A stretch of DNA of 46,189 bases from CAYVBW01 sp964449995 (GTDB lineage: Bacteria; Patescibacteriota; Microgenomatia; UBA1400; PJMF01). Where the stretch lies: the NCBI GenBank assembly GCA_964449995.1, contig CAYVBW010000003.1:1-46189 (forward strand), read 5' to 3'. The stretch's first letter is position 1. Every line of letters starts with the position of its first letter. The position numbers and the translations under genes were made by a program. The notes under the pieces are model-generated. The model had not been told where the DNA came from, made no database searches, and saw nothing but the letters and a program-made list of their open reading frames with translations. Positions 14,817-24,905 of this stretch are shown here, in pieces.

Positions 14817-15647
14817 ATGATACAAAAAGAGCGAGAAATAAAACCTCCTGGCCTATCTATCGAAAAAGTTGGTGAAACTAAAATATTAGTTCCAGAATAC
14901 CCCTCTGTTTTTTTTGAAGACGACTGGCAATTGATGCTAGACACCTTTACAAATTTTCTTTTTGAATTAGATTATCAAAGACGAAACCACAAGAAAAAAG
15001 GCCTATCATCCTCTCCAACAAGAACATTTGTGATTGGCCAAAAAATGTATTATTTGGTAGAAGATGTAAATGAAGGCGTAATTGGCGAGGTAAGATGCGC
15101 ACCCATAGTGTCAAAAACAAACACAATGCTGCCCGAACTTAAATATTCTAGAAAGGACCACTCCATTGAATTAGCTGCTGAGTTTGAACCTAGTGACTTA
15201 TTTTCTGGAACATTTAAAAGAGAAGAAATTTATTATCCGGATGAAGGGATCAAAAGTTTTGTTAAAAAAGATTTATCTCGGATAATAGAAGTTCCAAGAT
15301 TGGGCTTAGATCTTCCCATACCAAACGCCAATGACTTTGACCACATTCATTTAGCATATTATTATGATCTTGAGGAAGATGATGAGTTACCGGCAGAAAT
15401 ATCTTTGCATATGAGAAATAAGCCTTTAAAACCCGATTTAGATAATGTAAACGAAGAAGGCGAATTAATTGGCGAAAGTAATTGGCTAGATGACATCTAC
15501 GTTTTTAGAGATATTGAATTAGTAGATGGTCGCATCTTGATTCGATTAGACAATAATACTGAGGTTCCCTCCCTTGTCCAGGAACTAATAAGATTGCTCA
15601 CAAATCGTACTACGGGAAAAGATTTAAGATTCGAAGCTAATGGCTAA
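14817..15647 (+). CDS. Uncharacterised 276-residue acidic protein
   Basis: Not recognised. Soluble, acidic and rich in beta-type segments, without signal peptide or membrane helix. A possible leaderless transcript starts it. The sequence has short stretches such as FVIGQKMYYLVEDVNEGVIGEV, HIHLAYYYDLEEDDELPAEISL and DIYVFRDIELVDGRILIRLD; none is a motif I can name. It stands alone between tRNA-Arg and ndk (convergent, 31-base gap). Length and uninterrupted coding support a real gene. Function unknown. Confidence 0.7.
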   Translation: MIQKEREIKPPGLSIEKVGETKILVPEYPSVFFEDDWQLMLDTFTNFLFELDYQRRNHKKKGLSSSPTRTFVIGQKMYYLVEDVNEGVIGEVRCAPIVSKTNTMLPELKYSRKDHSIELAAEFEPSDLFSGTFKREEIYYPDEGIKSFVKKDLSRIIEVPRLGLDLPIPNANDFDHIHLAYYYDLEEDDELPAEISLHMRNKPLKPDLDNVNEEGELIGESNWLDDIYVFRDIELVDGRILIRLDNNTEVPSLVQELIRLLTNRTTGKDLRFEANG

Positions 15648-15678
15648 TTAAAGTTAAATTGTAATAATCTAGCTATCC

Positions 15679-16149
15679 TTAATCCCTCTCATGGGCAGCA
15701 TACACCAAATCACCCATAGGCCAATCATAATCAAATAATTCTTCCTTCCCAAAAACAATATGAATTTCATTCTCAGCTGCCTCTTCTTCCGAAGAAGCAT
15801 GAATTAGATTGAGTTGTTGACTCATGCCAAAATCTCCCCTAATAGAACCTGCTTCTGCCTCTCGACCCAAAGTTGTACCAACCAACTTACGAACTACAGA
15901 CACAGCATCAATCCCCTCCCAAACCATAGCCACAATTGGCTGAGAACCCATAAACTCTTTTAATTCTGTAAAAAAATCTTTCTCACGGTGTTCAGCATAC
16001 CAGCGGTTAAGCATGTCCTCGTTCATAACAGTCATTTTCATACCCACCAATTTCAAACCTTTTTTTTCAAAACGGCTAATTATTTCTCCAATAAGGCCTC
16101 GCTGTAGGCCATCTGGTTTGACTAAAACTGCTGTACGTGTTGGTTTCAT
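15679..16149 (-). CDS. ndk: Nucleoside diphosphate kinase
   Basis: 156 residues, slightly above the usual ~140. It begins RTAVLVKPDGLQRGLIGEIISRFEKKGL, has the nucleotide-binding segment LVGTTLGREAEAGSIRGDFG, and the active-site histidine H117 in NLIHAS (NxxHGS in most members), which carries the phosphate between NTP and NDP. Ends FDYDW..YAAHERD. In a reduced genome this enzyme keeps the NTP and dNTP pools balanced. Together with the M16 peptidase gene upstream it may form a small minus-strand unit, 74 bases apart. Confidence 0.95.
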   Translation of the reverse strand: MKPTRTAVLVKPDGLQRGLIGEIISRFEKKGLKLVGMKMTVMNEDMLNRWYAEHREKDFFTELKEFMGSQPIVAMVWEGIDAVSVVRKLVGTTLGREAEAGSIRGDFGMSQQLNLIHASSEEEAAENEIHIVFGKEELFDYDWPMGDLVYAAHERD

Positions 16150-16223
16150 CTTTAGATTAGTAGTTTATAAAAGTATTACTGCAACCTCTAGTATATCAAA
16201 TACCATGTATAAAATACTAGAGA

Positions 16224-17489
16224 CTAACTACCTATTCTAGCTACCCGCACCTCATTTTTCTGAATAATCTTCCCAGCCAATTGATTTACTTGTTTAACAC
16301 TAACTTTTCTAATGCCTTTAATCATTTCATCAGGTTGCTCGATTCTATTTAACAAAATCCTACTTAAACCATGCTGTTGAGCCACTAATCTAGAATTCTC
16401 CAAACTCAATAAAATTTTTCCAATCAAATACTCTTGAGCTCTTTGTAATTCTTCTGCTGTAACCGGTTCACTGCCACCAGCGATTTTTTCGCATTCATTG
16501 ATGATGAGCTCAATGCCCTCATCAGATCGATCCTTGTTAAGGCCAGCGCTCGTTTCTAAAATTCCGCCATCGTGGTATTGACTTACATCAGTATAAATAT
16601 AATAAGCCAAACTGGATTGCTCCCTCACCACATGGAACAAACGGGAGCTGCGATTACCACCTAAAACTGTTGACAATACTGTCAGAACATAACGCTGTGG
16701 ATCATCTCTCTTTAATGCCGGCCAACCTAAAACCACATGAGTTTGTTCTGTGTCTCGTTTATATTGCATCTGTTTCTTTTTTGAGATCGGATTGTCGGTT
16801 AGAAAATCTGCTCTTTTTTGATCGTGACTGTTCTCTCTCCCCTCTGGTTGACTATCAAAAATCTTTTCAATTTTATTAAAAAAATCTTCTCCGTTTAGGC
16901 AGTCTGCATCTCCTGCTAAAACTAAAACCATATTCTCCAAACCATACCATTCCTGAAGAAAGAGTGTTAATTTTTTAGAATTCAGTGCGGCCACACTTGA
17001 TAAACTACCAGCAATAAAATGCTCCAAACCTGTTCCTTGAAAAACCATCTGTTCGAATTTATCAGAAATAAAATCATCAGGAGAATCATGAATCATTCTA
17101 ATTTCCTCAGCTACAACTTGTTTTTCTTGTTCAATATCTTTTTCTCTTAGTAAAGGATGAAAGATCAACTCTTTTAAAATATTGAGGCAAAAAAATAAGT
17201 GGCTGCTTGCTGCAGTTACATAGTAGCCAGTGCTTTCTTTACTGGTAAAAGCATTAGAAATTGCGCCGATTCCATCTAAAGCAATTGACAAATCCAGGCT
17301 ATTTGGATACTGTTTTGTCCCCTTAAAAATCAAGTGTTCTAACAAGTGAGCAGAACCTTGAAAAGCATCTGTTTCAAACCTAGAGCCAGTGTTAACTAGC
17401 ATCATCGCAGTAACCGACTTTAATGCTGGCATAGGAACTGTGATAAGTTCCAAGCCATTATCTAAAACCTTATTTTTAATGTTAAACAT
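16224..17489 (-). CDS. M16-family zinc metallopeptidase (processing-peptidase-like)
   Basis: 421 residues, typical of single-unit M16B peptidases. The inverted zinc motif HLLEH is at 48-52 (H48, E51, H52), with the downstream glutamate in EKQVVAEEIRMIHD. The second half holds the conserved VLSTVLGGNRSSRLFHVVREQSSLAYYIYTDVSQYHDGG pattern in pieces, including the Arg-Tyr type residues of the inactive lobe. No signal peptide, so cytoplasmic. M16B enzymes degrade or process peptides; substrate unknown. A TAAAAT motif ends six bases before the ATG, another possible leaderless start. Confidence 0.92.
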   Translation of the reverse strand: MFNIKNKVLDNGLELITVPMPALKSVTAMMLVNTGSRFETDAFQGSAHLLEHLIFKGTKQYPNSLDLSIALDGIGAISNAFTSKESTGYYVTAASSHLFFCLNILKELIFHPLLREKDIEQEKQVVAEEIRMIHDSPDDFISDKFEQMVFQGTGLEHFIAGSLSSVAALNSKKLTLFLQEWYGLENMVLVLAGDADCLNGEDFFNKIEKIFDSQPEGRENSHDQKRADFLTDNPISKKKQMQYKRDTEQTHVVLGWPALKRDDPQRYVLTVLSTVLGGNRSSRLFHVVREQSSLAYYIYTDVSQYHDGGILETSAGLNKDRSDEGIELIINECEKIAGGSEPVTAEELQRAQEYLIGKILLSLENSRLVAQQHGLSRILLNRIEQPDEMIKGIRKVSVKQVNQLAGKIIQKNEVRVARIGS

Positions 17490-18255
17490 AGTTAAATTTT
17501 ACCACACTTGATCATTATATATTTTGATACTATAAAATATATTTTTATTAATAAAGATGGTTAAAATATAGAACTTAACCCGAATAAATTGCATAATATT
17601 ATTACTCAGTTTTTAAAAAAAATTTAATCTTAAAATCGTATTTACCAGATGAAAATCATGTATTCAAAAACGTTAAAAAAATGAAAAAAGTAATCTAAAA
17701 ATCTATAAAAGAACGCTCTTCTCTGGGATTACTTAACAAACAACAACCAAAAAGTAATTCTTTTTTGAATTTTAACTCAAATATTTAATTTAAAAAGTTT
17801 CTAAATGTATTTTCAAATTATTGTTTTTGAACACATTTTTTCTTGAGTAAAATAGAAAAATAAGGCCAAAATTAATAAATAAAAAAATTGGTACTTGCAA
17901 TGTGTTCGATTTAATGTCATATTATTTTTTAAGCCCTTTAACAACCAATGGTTCCTAAATTCACTAATTTTAGTGGACTTAACACTTTCTTCGGTTTTTG
18001 TTCATTTCTGCTATTTTCACCTATTTTTGCAATTAATATTTTTTTGCAAAAATAACAATAACAAAAACCAGCCACTGAATGTGATGGCGATTGTTTTTAA
18101 AAACTCAGTAACAATTACTAAATTTTTATATTTAAAAACGATCCACACTGCCCAATGTCACCCATCACTTCATTACTGGCAAAGCTTTTCTTCATGTTTT
18201 GTCTTAACTTTAATTTATAAACTAATATTTTTATATAGTTTTATATAGTTAAGCA
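17490..18255. other. AT-rich non-coding region
   Basis: About 765 bases between the M16 gene and the metallo-beta-lactamase gene. I see only AT-rich sequence with homopolymer runs and no convincing gene, repeat copy or strong hairpin. A 117-codon open frame at 17895-18248 is judged spurious (see rejected items). Confidence 0.6.
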
Positions 18256-19206
18256 TTACTCTAAAAGCCAATAATACTGACCATTGGTAACTAGATGGAG
18301 AAATCCAAGCTCGTCGGTACGCCAAACTTGCGAGAAGTTTTCTTGCAAAGTCTGGATTACCTCAAGAGCAGGGTGGCCAAATTTATTATTTAAGCCACAA
18401 CTGATGACAGAAAATTCGGGTTGTGTAGTTTTTATAAAAAGCTCACTAGTACTGGTTTTAGAGCCATGATGCCCTATTTTTACTCCCTCTACTCTACCTA
18501 TCAAACCTCTATCAATTAGTGCCAATTCATTTTTAATAGTAGCATCTGCCATCAATAAAAGTTCGAATTCAAAATAACGCAATAATAGAACGATAGACCG
18601 CTCATTCAAATCTCCATCATAAGCAAAATCTGCTCGTTTTACATCCGATAACATTGTTTCGGAAAACTCCATTATCCCTGCATTCATTGCATTAATTGGA
18701 CTGTCAAAAGGTGACAAAACTAACAACTCTCCAGCAGGGGAAAAACTAATTTTACGGCCCAAAATACCATTACGAAACATAGCTTGCGATGATTGAGTTG
18801 TTTTTATTGTTAAAAGCAGGTTTTTGAACTCCTCAGTGTCTGCTACATCAGTTAAAATCAAATCTTTGACTTGATAATTCTCTAATACATCTGGCAAGCC
18901 TCCAAAATGGTCAGAGTGCGGATGGGTTATTGCAACCGCTTCTAACTGCTTATCCCAAAACGGCAGATGGTCATTGAGGCAATCTAGTCCTGAATCATTG
19001 TAGCCAGTATCAATCAACATTTGCCAAAATCCATACTTGAGCAAAATCGCATCTCCCTGACCAACATCACAAAATATTATATGAAGATTTTTATCTGGCC
19101 AATCTTGAATAACTCTGACAACTAAACCGAGAGCAACAATCATACAAAAAGTGGTAATTATTTTCATAAAAAATACTTTTACCAGATATAATTTTTGAAA
19201 AACCAA
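18256..19206 (-). CDS. ComEC C-terminal-type metallo-beta-lactamase protein (separate gene)
   Basis: 316 residues. A membrane helix near 15-32 is followed by a beta-lactamase-fold hydrolase domain: IIFCDVGQGDAILLKYG, LIDTG, the metal-binding THPHSDHFGG (H95, H97, D99, H100), LLLMADATI and KIGHHGSKTSTSELF. These are the signatures of the domain that ends classical ComEC, proposed to degrade the non-transported DNA strand. Here it is an independent protein with its own anchor, 29 bases after the gene for the ComEC channel part, so ComEC is split in two. The start could also be the Met at residue 14, just before the hydrophobic segment. The catalytic set is intact. Confidence 0.9.
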   Translation of the reverse strand: MVFQKLYLVKVFFMKIITTFCMIVALGLVVRVIQDWPDKNLHIIFCDVGQGDAILLKYGFWQMLIDTGYNDSGLDCLNDHLPFWDKQLEAVAITHPHSDHFGGLPDVLENYQVKDLILTDVADTEEFKNLLLTIKTTQSSQAMFRNGILGRKISFSPAGELLVLSPFDSPINAMNAGIMEFSETMLSDVKRADFAYDGDLNERSIVLLLRYFEFELLLMADATIKNELALIDRGLIGRVEGVKIGHHGSKTSTSELFIKTTQPEFSVISCGLNNKFGHPALEVIQTLQENFSQVWRTDELGFLHLVTNGQYYWLLE

Positions 19207-19235
19207 GTAAAATCCTTATTGCCAGCCCACATCAA

Positions 19236-20354
19236 TTAGCACTTAGCATTAGCAAAAATTTTTATGTTTAAATGATCTATTTTCTGCCGGCTGCGCCTTT
19301 GTTGGATCCACCAACTTAGCATCCCCCAGCCCAAGAACCACAACCAAATCGATATCTGACTAAATTCAGAAATCTTAAGAGTCCCTGTTTCAAATCTAGC
19401 TAAAAAATGACTTAATTCAAGAAAAATTCTCAGAGGAAAAGTTAGAGTTAAACCAATAATCCTGGCGATAAGAGTAATATCAAAAATTTGAACCACAACA
19501 CTTGCCAATGCGCAACAACCAAACCAGATCAATCCCAGAGTGACCAACAATGGCAACAGGCCAGCTAAAAAAGTATTTGTAAAAATTGACAACCAGCCAA
19601 TTTCTCCCCAAGTAGAGCCAATTAAAGGCAGCAATGCTAGTTGAACAGAAAAAAATATAGAAAAATTTTGATAAAAATAACGGACAACAGAACGAATTAA
19701 TGTTTTAAAAGACGACCAAACACCCCAAGTTTCTCTTGCTATATGCCTACCTAAAAAAAGCTTTTTTTCCAGTCCAAAAAATAAGGGATTTAAGATAATA
19801 ATACCAGCCGTAGCTGCCACTGAAAATTGCAAAGATAAAGAGGAAGCTAAGCTAAAATCCAACAACAGAATGATAGCAACTGTAAAAACCAAAGACCAAA
19901 GCGGAGGCAACTGCCTAAATAATAACTTTCTAATTAACAAAGATAATACGCTCATAAACACCGCTCGCTGCATTGAAGGTCCTTGTCCGCTAATCATCCA
20001 GAAGAAACAGGTACCCAATAGCAGTAAAAACGTCTTTAAATAAGCGCTACAGTAGGTAACAGTATTTAAAATTAGTTTAATTGAAGAGATAAAAATAGCT
20101 ACATTAAAACCTGACGCTGACCATATATGTAACATCCCCATAACTTTAAAACTATGATATAAACTGGAGTTAAGAGATTTTTGAGCCCCAAAAACCAGGC
20201 CAAACATTGCTTCTGTTAACTGTGCCCCAATAAATGCTTGGCTTAAGTTAAAGATATTATCTTTAAAAAGCAGAATTTGCGCTTGAAAAAAACTCCACCA
20301 ATCAAAAAACGAATCAAAGACTAATTGTGAAATAAGAAAGAATTGATTAATCAT
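19236..20354 (-). CDS. comEC: ComEC/Rec2 competence-domain membrane protein (DNA channel part)
   Basis: 372 residues, strongly hydrophobic with about eight membrane helices. The conserved competence-domain motifs are present: MLHIWSASGFNVAIF (HLLAISGLHV in typical ComEC), WMISGQGPSMQRAVFMSVL (PSxxRA), and the LAL..LIGSTWGEIGWLSIFTNTFLAGLLPLLVTLG region. ComEC forms the inner-membrane channel for single-stranded DNA uptake. The N-terminal OB-type domain of full-length ComEC appears absent and the C-terminal nuclease-like domain is the next gene. With comEA upstream the locus indicates natural DNA uptake. Confidence 0.88.
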   Translation of the reverse strand: MINQFFLISQLVFDSFFDWWSFFQAQILLFKDNIFNLSQAFIGAQLTEAMFGLVFGAQKSLNSSLYHSFKVMGMLHIWSASGFNVAIFISSIKLILNTVTYCSAYLKTFLLLLGTCFFWMISGQGPSMQRAVFMSVLSLLIRKLLFRQLPPLWSLVFTVAIILLLDFSLASSLSLQFSVAATAGIIILNPLFFGLEKKLFLGRHIARETWGVWSSFKTLIRSVVRYFYQNFSIFFSVQLALLPLIGSTWGEIGWLSIFTNTFLAGLLPLLVTLGLIWFGCCALASVVVQIFDITLIARIIGLTLTFPLRIFLELSHFLARFETGTLKISEFSQISIWLWFLGWGMLSWWIQQRRSRQKIDHLNIKIFANAKC

Positions 20355-20869
20355 TAAAATTTAACTAATTTTATTGCTGGCAAACACATCTAATCGTTTG
20401 CCAATCAAGCCTTGTTAATAGTGCTTTCTAACTCAAAACTGCTAATGAAAAACCCAAATTTTTAAAAATAATCTGATCTAGAACAGTTTAACTGCAGAAT
20501 TAGCAAGAAATCTTAGAAATATTTGTCAATTTGTTAAAAATATTAACTGAAAACCTTCTGATTTTGGGTTTTTAATATTAATTGTAAAATTTGCAACATT
20601 ATTAATATATCAATTCATTGATTAATAAACTTTAATCAATAAATGCAATAATTATTTGGACTTAAAAATTCTATACCCGAATAGTTAACTTTTGATATAT
20701 TTTATACTCTTTAGATACCCACCCCACCCATTAACACAGCTTATTATTTTCTTTTTGTACAACTTTATTACTCTCAATTTAAAATTCTATCTTTTTTAAA
20801 ATCCTATAGTTAAGTCCTCTATTTTTATAAGCGTCTTTTTTTACTAATTTTCTTTGTTTAATTTACTTA
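20355..20869. other. AT-rich gap between comEA and comEC with two inverted repeats
   Basis: About 515 bases without a gene. GGCAAAC/GTTTGCC (20379-20402, 10-base loop) lies in the leader of comEC and could be a terminator or attenuator; ATTGATTA/TAATCAAT (20617-20640, 8-base loop) is a second perfect inverted repeat. The large gap suggests that comEA and comEC are transcribed separately. Confidence 0.5.
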
Positions 20870-21919
20870 TCACAAGCAAACAAATGGTTCTAATTTTTCT
20901 AATGTTGCTTGACCGATACCTTTAACATCTAATAACTCAGTTATGTGTAAATACGGCCGATTTTCTATAATTAAGACTGCTGTCGCTGGACCAATGCCAG
21001 TTAATGTTTGTAGTTCCTCACTACTAGCCAGATTTACAGAGATACAATCAGCTAGCGTTTCAGCCTGTTCTACATCGGCATCAGTATCTTCGTGGTAATA
21101 ATCTAATCCCTGTTGGCCTGCCTCATCAGCTTGGCTGCCTTGTGTTTGTGATGCCCCAGACTGACCGTCATCATTGACACTCCCACCTGAATTAGTTTGA
21201 GAAACCACAGTGCTTGTGTTTAATTGCTGGCTGGCAAGTTGACAATACTCTGCTAGCCATTCTTGAAGCTCTAACTCCTGCTTAAAGGGGATGTAAATCC
21301 TCTGCTCGTCTTTTAGTCGAGAAGCCAAATTAAACTGCCTGACTAAATATTGCTGATCCGCATCTGCAGTTAAACCACCAGCCAGCTCTATTAGATCACC
21401 GATTCTGTGCAAAGAACTAATCTGGTAAACTCCAGGACTTTCAACCGCTCCCACAATTTGCACAATTATTTTTCCAAAAGATTGAGAATTAAAAGCTGAT
21501 AAACTTGATTTAACCCCCTGAAAATCAACTGAATTTGTGCTAGAGTTAACTAAACCCAATTGAGCCTTACCAAACCCCTCTGATTCTTCTTCTAAAGACG
21601 CAAGCTCATCTGCAACCTGGACCAACTCTTCTTCAAACAACTGCCGTTGCTCATCTACTAGATAAACACACTCTGGTATTTGTGTTTCCTCAAGTAAATT
21701 CCATAAAGCCCAGCCAATGGAGCTCATGCCCATTATAAAAAGAGCCACCGAGGCTGTAATACGCCAAATTTGCTTGTGATTCTTGCTACTAATCGGCAGG
21801 GTTAAGTTAGAAAATTTTGGAAGATTTGGCTGTTTTGATATATCATCAGGTGGTGAATGATCGCCCTTGACCCCACCCCGCTTTTTAAATAAATGAATTT
21901 TTGGTAGTTTAAAAGACAT
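20870..21919 (-). CDS. comEA: ComEA-type DNA receptor (SLBB plus helix-hairpin-helix)
   Basis: 349 residues, longer than typical ComEA (~200). A cytoplasmic basic N terminus is followed by one membrane helix (about 52-74), a helical/linker region, an SLBB domain (IIVQIVGAVESPGVYQI...RIGDLIELAGGLTADAD, about 148-215), a Gln/Ser/Asp-rich linker, and a C-terminal double helix-hairpin-helix DNA-binding domain (ISVNLASSEELQTLTGIGPATAVLIIENRPYLHITELLDVKGIGQATLEKL in parts, about 290-345). ComEA captures double-stranded DNA outside the membrane and hands it to ComEC, whose gene lies downstream on the same strand. Confidence 0.9.
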   Translation of the reverse strand: MSFKLPKIHLFKKRGGVKGDHSPPDDISKQPNLPKFSNLTLPISSKNHKQIWRITASVALFIMGMSSIGWALWNLLEETQIPECVYLVDEQRQLFEEELVQVADELASLEEESEGFGKAQLGLVNSSTNSVDFQGVKSSLSAFNSQSFGKIIVQIVGAVESPGVYQISSLHRIGDLIELAGGLTADADQQYLVRQFNLASRLKDEQRIYIPFKQELELQEWLAEYCQLASQQLNTSTVVSQTNSGGSVNDDGQSGASQTQGSQADEAGQQGLDYYHEDTDADVEQAETLADCISVNLASSEELQTLTGIGPATAVLIIENRPYLHITELLDVKGIGQATLEKLEPFVCL

Positions 21920-22076
21920 GAAGCCAGTTTGGCTACCAAGCCTGACAACAAACTTACATTTTTAAAGGAAGTTGTTTAAGAGATAGATTTGAAGAAGATT
22001 GTTTAATAAAAAGATTATTTGAAGATTTAAAAAAATTGTCAAAAAAAACTAAATCTATGCTACTGCTACCAAAAAG

Positions 22077-24731
22077 CTATACTACCAGATTAACAATCTT
22101 ACCCGGTACATAAATTTCTTTTTTAGCTGGAAGCTCGCCACCCTCTTCATTTCTTAGCCACTTTTTAACAGGCTCTAATTGTTTAGCCATTTGCACCACC
22201 TCTTCTTGAGTTAAGTCATCCAACCGTTCACTTTCTATTAATAGTTCTCCTCGCAACTTGCCATTAACTTGAACTGGAATGGTTGTGACATCTGCTAAAG
22301 CCAGCTGTTCATTAAACTCTGGCCAAGACTGCTGGTGCACACTCCAAAAATCATCTAGCGTTTGATCTTGACGAATCAAATTCCATAGCTCTTCAGCTAA
22401 AAATGGTGCCAGAGGAGCTATCAACTTAATCAAATCGTACAAATCCTGACTAGTCAATAAACTGGAACCTAACTCACCCTCCTGCTCTGACCGAATGCTT
22501 TTCCAGTCATTGGAGAACTCCATCAAGGCTGCAATGGCTGTGTTAAATTTATATTCTGATAAATCACTGCCAACTTTTTTAATCACAGCGTGTAATTTTT
22601 GTTCTAGCTGAGGATTACTCTGCTGAGGTTTTTTTAATTGACTAGCTTCAGCTACCAAATCGTACAATTTGTTTAAAAATCTAAAAACTCCCTGTACCGC
22701 CCGATCATCCCAAGGCTTATCAGCTTCCAGAGGACCAATAAACATTTCATAAATTCTAAGAGTATCTGCTCCATAGCGCTCAATAATCTTATCCGGATTA
22801 ATTACGTTGCCCCGGCTTTTACTCATCTTCTTATGATCTGGACCTAAAATCATGCCCTGGTGGCGCATCTTGGCAAATGGCTCGCCATTAGCTAGCTCTA
22901 AATAACCCTGATCCCTTAAAAATTTAGTAAAAAATCTAGAATACAATAAATGCAACACAATATGCTCCGGGCCAATTAAGTAAAAATCAACCGGCATATA
23001 TTGATCTAAGCGCTCCTTATCTGCAAACTTCTCTTGATTACGAGCATCTAAAAATCTTAAATAATACCAAGAGGAGTCTACAAAAGTATCCATGGTATCA
23101 AACTCTGGAATCCATCCTTCCCCGTCCTCAGCCCAACCTTTTTCTTGAATTAAATCCGCAAACTCACGAGCAGCGTATTCTTGAGTTCTTTGCAAAAATT
23201 CCTGAGAAGATTTAAGCGGAGACTCGCCCGTGGGTTTAAAATCAACATCGGTTGGTAGCAACCACGGCAAGTCTTTATCTTTAACTAAATGAGGCTTGCC
23301 ATCTGGATCATAAATAATGGGAATTGGAGCTCCCCAATAGCGCTGGCGGGAAATCAACCAATCTCGCAATCTATAGTTAGTAGTTTTGGTAATTTCTGAA
23401 AAATCCTGAATTAATTTCTGGCTGCCCTCCAAACTAGTTAAACCACTATAATTCTTTCCCCCTGCTTTAGAGGCATCAGAGTTTATCATCACGCCATATT
23501 CAGAGGTGCAGACTTGAGGATGCTGATGATCGAATTCCTGCTCTTTGCCATCTACAACAATCTTATTGCCAACAGGAGCAATAACCGGCCTAATCTCTAA
23601 ATTATGCTTAAGAGCAAACTGCCAATCACGCTCATCATGGGCTGGCACACCCATTACCATACCTGTGCCAACATGCCCCAACACATAATCACCTACAAAA
23701 ATAGGCACTTCCTCTTGATTAACAGGATTAATAGCCGTCAACCCTGTCATAACACCTGTCTTTTCTTTTTCACCAATTTTACGCTCCTCTTCTGTCTTCT
23801 TGAATGCTTCATCTAAATAACTGTTAACCGCAGCCTGATGATCAGTCGGCACATGCTGCATCAACTTTAATTCTTTAAATTTTTCTGGAGAAACAACCAA
23901 AAAAGTCACACCAAAAATAGTATCAATACGAGTAGTAAAACAAGTTAAGTCATGCTGATTTTGTGCCAATTTAAAAGTAACCTCTGCCCCCTCGCTTTTG
24001 CCAATCCAGTTTAGCTGTTGCTGCTTGGTAGCCTGTGGCCAATCAACCTCATCTAATCCAGTAATTAACTCGTCTTTATAAGCAGTTATCTTAAAATACC
24101 ATTGATCTAACTCTTTTTGCACCACCTCACTCTCGCAACGCTCACATAAACCCTCAATCACTTGCTCATTTGCCAACACCGTCTGGCAGGAAGAACACCA
24201 ATTAACCATACCGACATCTTTATAAGCCAGTTTTTTTTGATACAACTGAGCAAACAGCCATTGAGTCCACTGATAATATTGCGGATGACAGGTAGCTATT
24301 TCGCTAGCCCAGTCATAACTAATACCCAATCTTTTTATTTGACGCCGAAAAGTGTTGATCGCATCTTTGGTGGTCTTAGCAGGAGCCACCCCGGTTTGAA
24401 TAGCATAATTTTCAGCTGGCAAACCAAAAGCATCCCAGCCTACTGGAAAAAAAACATCCTTGCCCTGCATTCGATAAAATCTGGCCAAAATATCTAAGGC
24501 TGTTTTCGACTCTACATGACCGACATGTAAACCACTCCCTGAGGGATAGGCAAAGGCAAATAATAAATAAAAAGGATCGAGCGATTCACCCTGAGCTTGT
24601 TTGCCTTGGAACTTATTAATTGAATCTTGAAATAAACCAGACTGTTCCCATTTCTTTTGCCACTTAGGCTCTGATTCCTGGTGATCATAGCTGGCTTGAG
24701 TTGATTGGTGCTGAAACTGTTTATCTAACAT
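22077..24731 (-). CDS. leuS: Leucyl-tRNA synthetase
   Basis: 884 residues, the usual size. Class I signatures HVGH (69-72, HIGH) and KKMSKSRGN are present. A zinc-like CSSC...CERC insertion, the CP1 editing domain with the conserved GTGMVMGVPAHDERDW, and a C-terminal anticodon-binding and LeuC-type domain (ending VYVPGKIVNLVV-like) follow. The enzyme charges tRNA-Leu and proofreads norvaline and isoleucine. It stands alone on the minus strand. A TATAAT box on the minus strand (24749-24744) lies 12 bases before the start, and a heptamer repeat occupies the -35 position. Confidence 0.97.
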   Translation of the reverse strand: MLDKQFQHQSTQASYDHQESEPKWQKKWEQSGLFQDSINKFQGKQAQGESLDPFYLLFAFAYPSGSGLHVGHVESKTALDILARFYRMQGKDVFFPVGWDAFGLPAENYAIQTGVAPAKTTKDAINTFRRQIKRLGISYDWASEIATCHPQYYQWTQWLFAQLYQKKLAYKDVGMVNWCSSCQTVLANEQVIEGLCERCESEVVQKELDQWYFKITAYKDELITGLDEVDWPQATKQQQLNWIGKSEGAEVTFKLAQNQHDLTCFTTRIDTIFGVTFLVVSPEKFKELKLMQHVPTDHQAAVNSYLDEAFKKTEEERKIGEKEKTGVMTGLTAINPVNQEEVPIFVGDYVLGHVGTGMVMGVPAHDERDWQFALKHNLEIRPVIAPVGNKIVVDGKEQEFDHQHPQVCTSEYGVMINSDASKAGGKNYSGLTSLEGSQKLIQDFSEITKTTNYRLRDWLISRQRYWGAPIPIIYDPDGKPHLVKDKDLPWLLPTDVDFKPTGESPLKSSQEFLQRTQEYAAREFADLIQEKGWAEDGEGWIPEFDTMDTFVDSSWYYLRFLDARNQEKFADKERLDQYMPVDFYLIGPEHIVLHLLYSRFFTKFLRDQGYLELANGEPFAKMRHQGMILGPDHKKMSKSRGNVINPDKIIERYGADTLRIYEMFIGPLEADKPWDDRAVQGVFRFLNKLYDLVAEASQLKKPQQSNPQLEQKLHAVIKKVGSDLSEYKFNTAIAALMEFSNDWKSIRSEQEGELGSSLLTSQDLYDLIKLIAPLAPFLAEELWNLIRQDQTLDDFWSVHQQSWPEFNEQLALADVTTIPVQVNGKLRGELLIESERLDDLTQEEVVQMAKQLEPVKKWLRNEEGGELPAKKEIYVPGKIVNLVV

Positions 24732-24752
24732 AGTGGATAGTATATTATAGTA

Positions 24753-24833
24753 TATGGTATTTGGTATGCGGTGTTTGTGGTATTTGGTATTTAGTATTTG
24801 GTATGTGGTATACGAGATACTCAGTTTTTAAAA
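24753..24833 (+). repeat. Heptamer repeat element, copy 8
   Basis: Units of GGTATTT, GGTATGC, GGTGTTT and AGTATTT, ending in GTATACGAGATACTCAGTTT and TTAAAA; the GCCCGGTGGTG box is lost. It lies in the divergent gap between leuS and the membrane-protein gene. Confidence 0.8.
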
Positions 24834-24905
24834 TTACAAGTAGCAATATAATAACTCAAATAACCCAACGCCTACCAGAACTCTGCACCAATCAAAAATA
24901 AAACT

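Noticed and set aside
17895..18248. 117-codon open frame rich in Phe, Leu and Asn
   Set aside because: Composition reflects AT-rich DNA, with no recognisable domain, Shine-Dalgarno sequence or conserved-looking pattern, and it lies in a region full of homopolymers.
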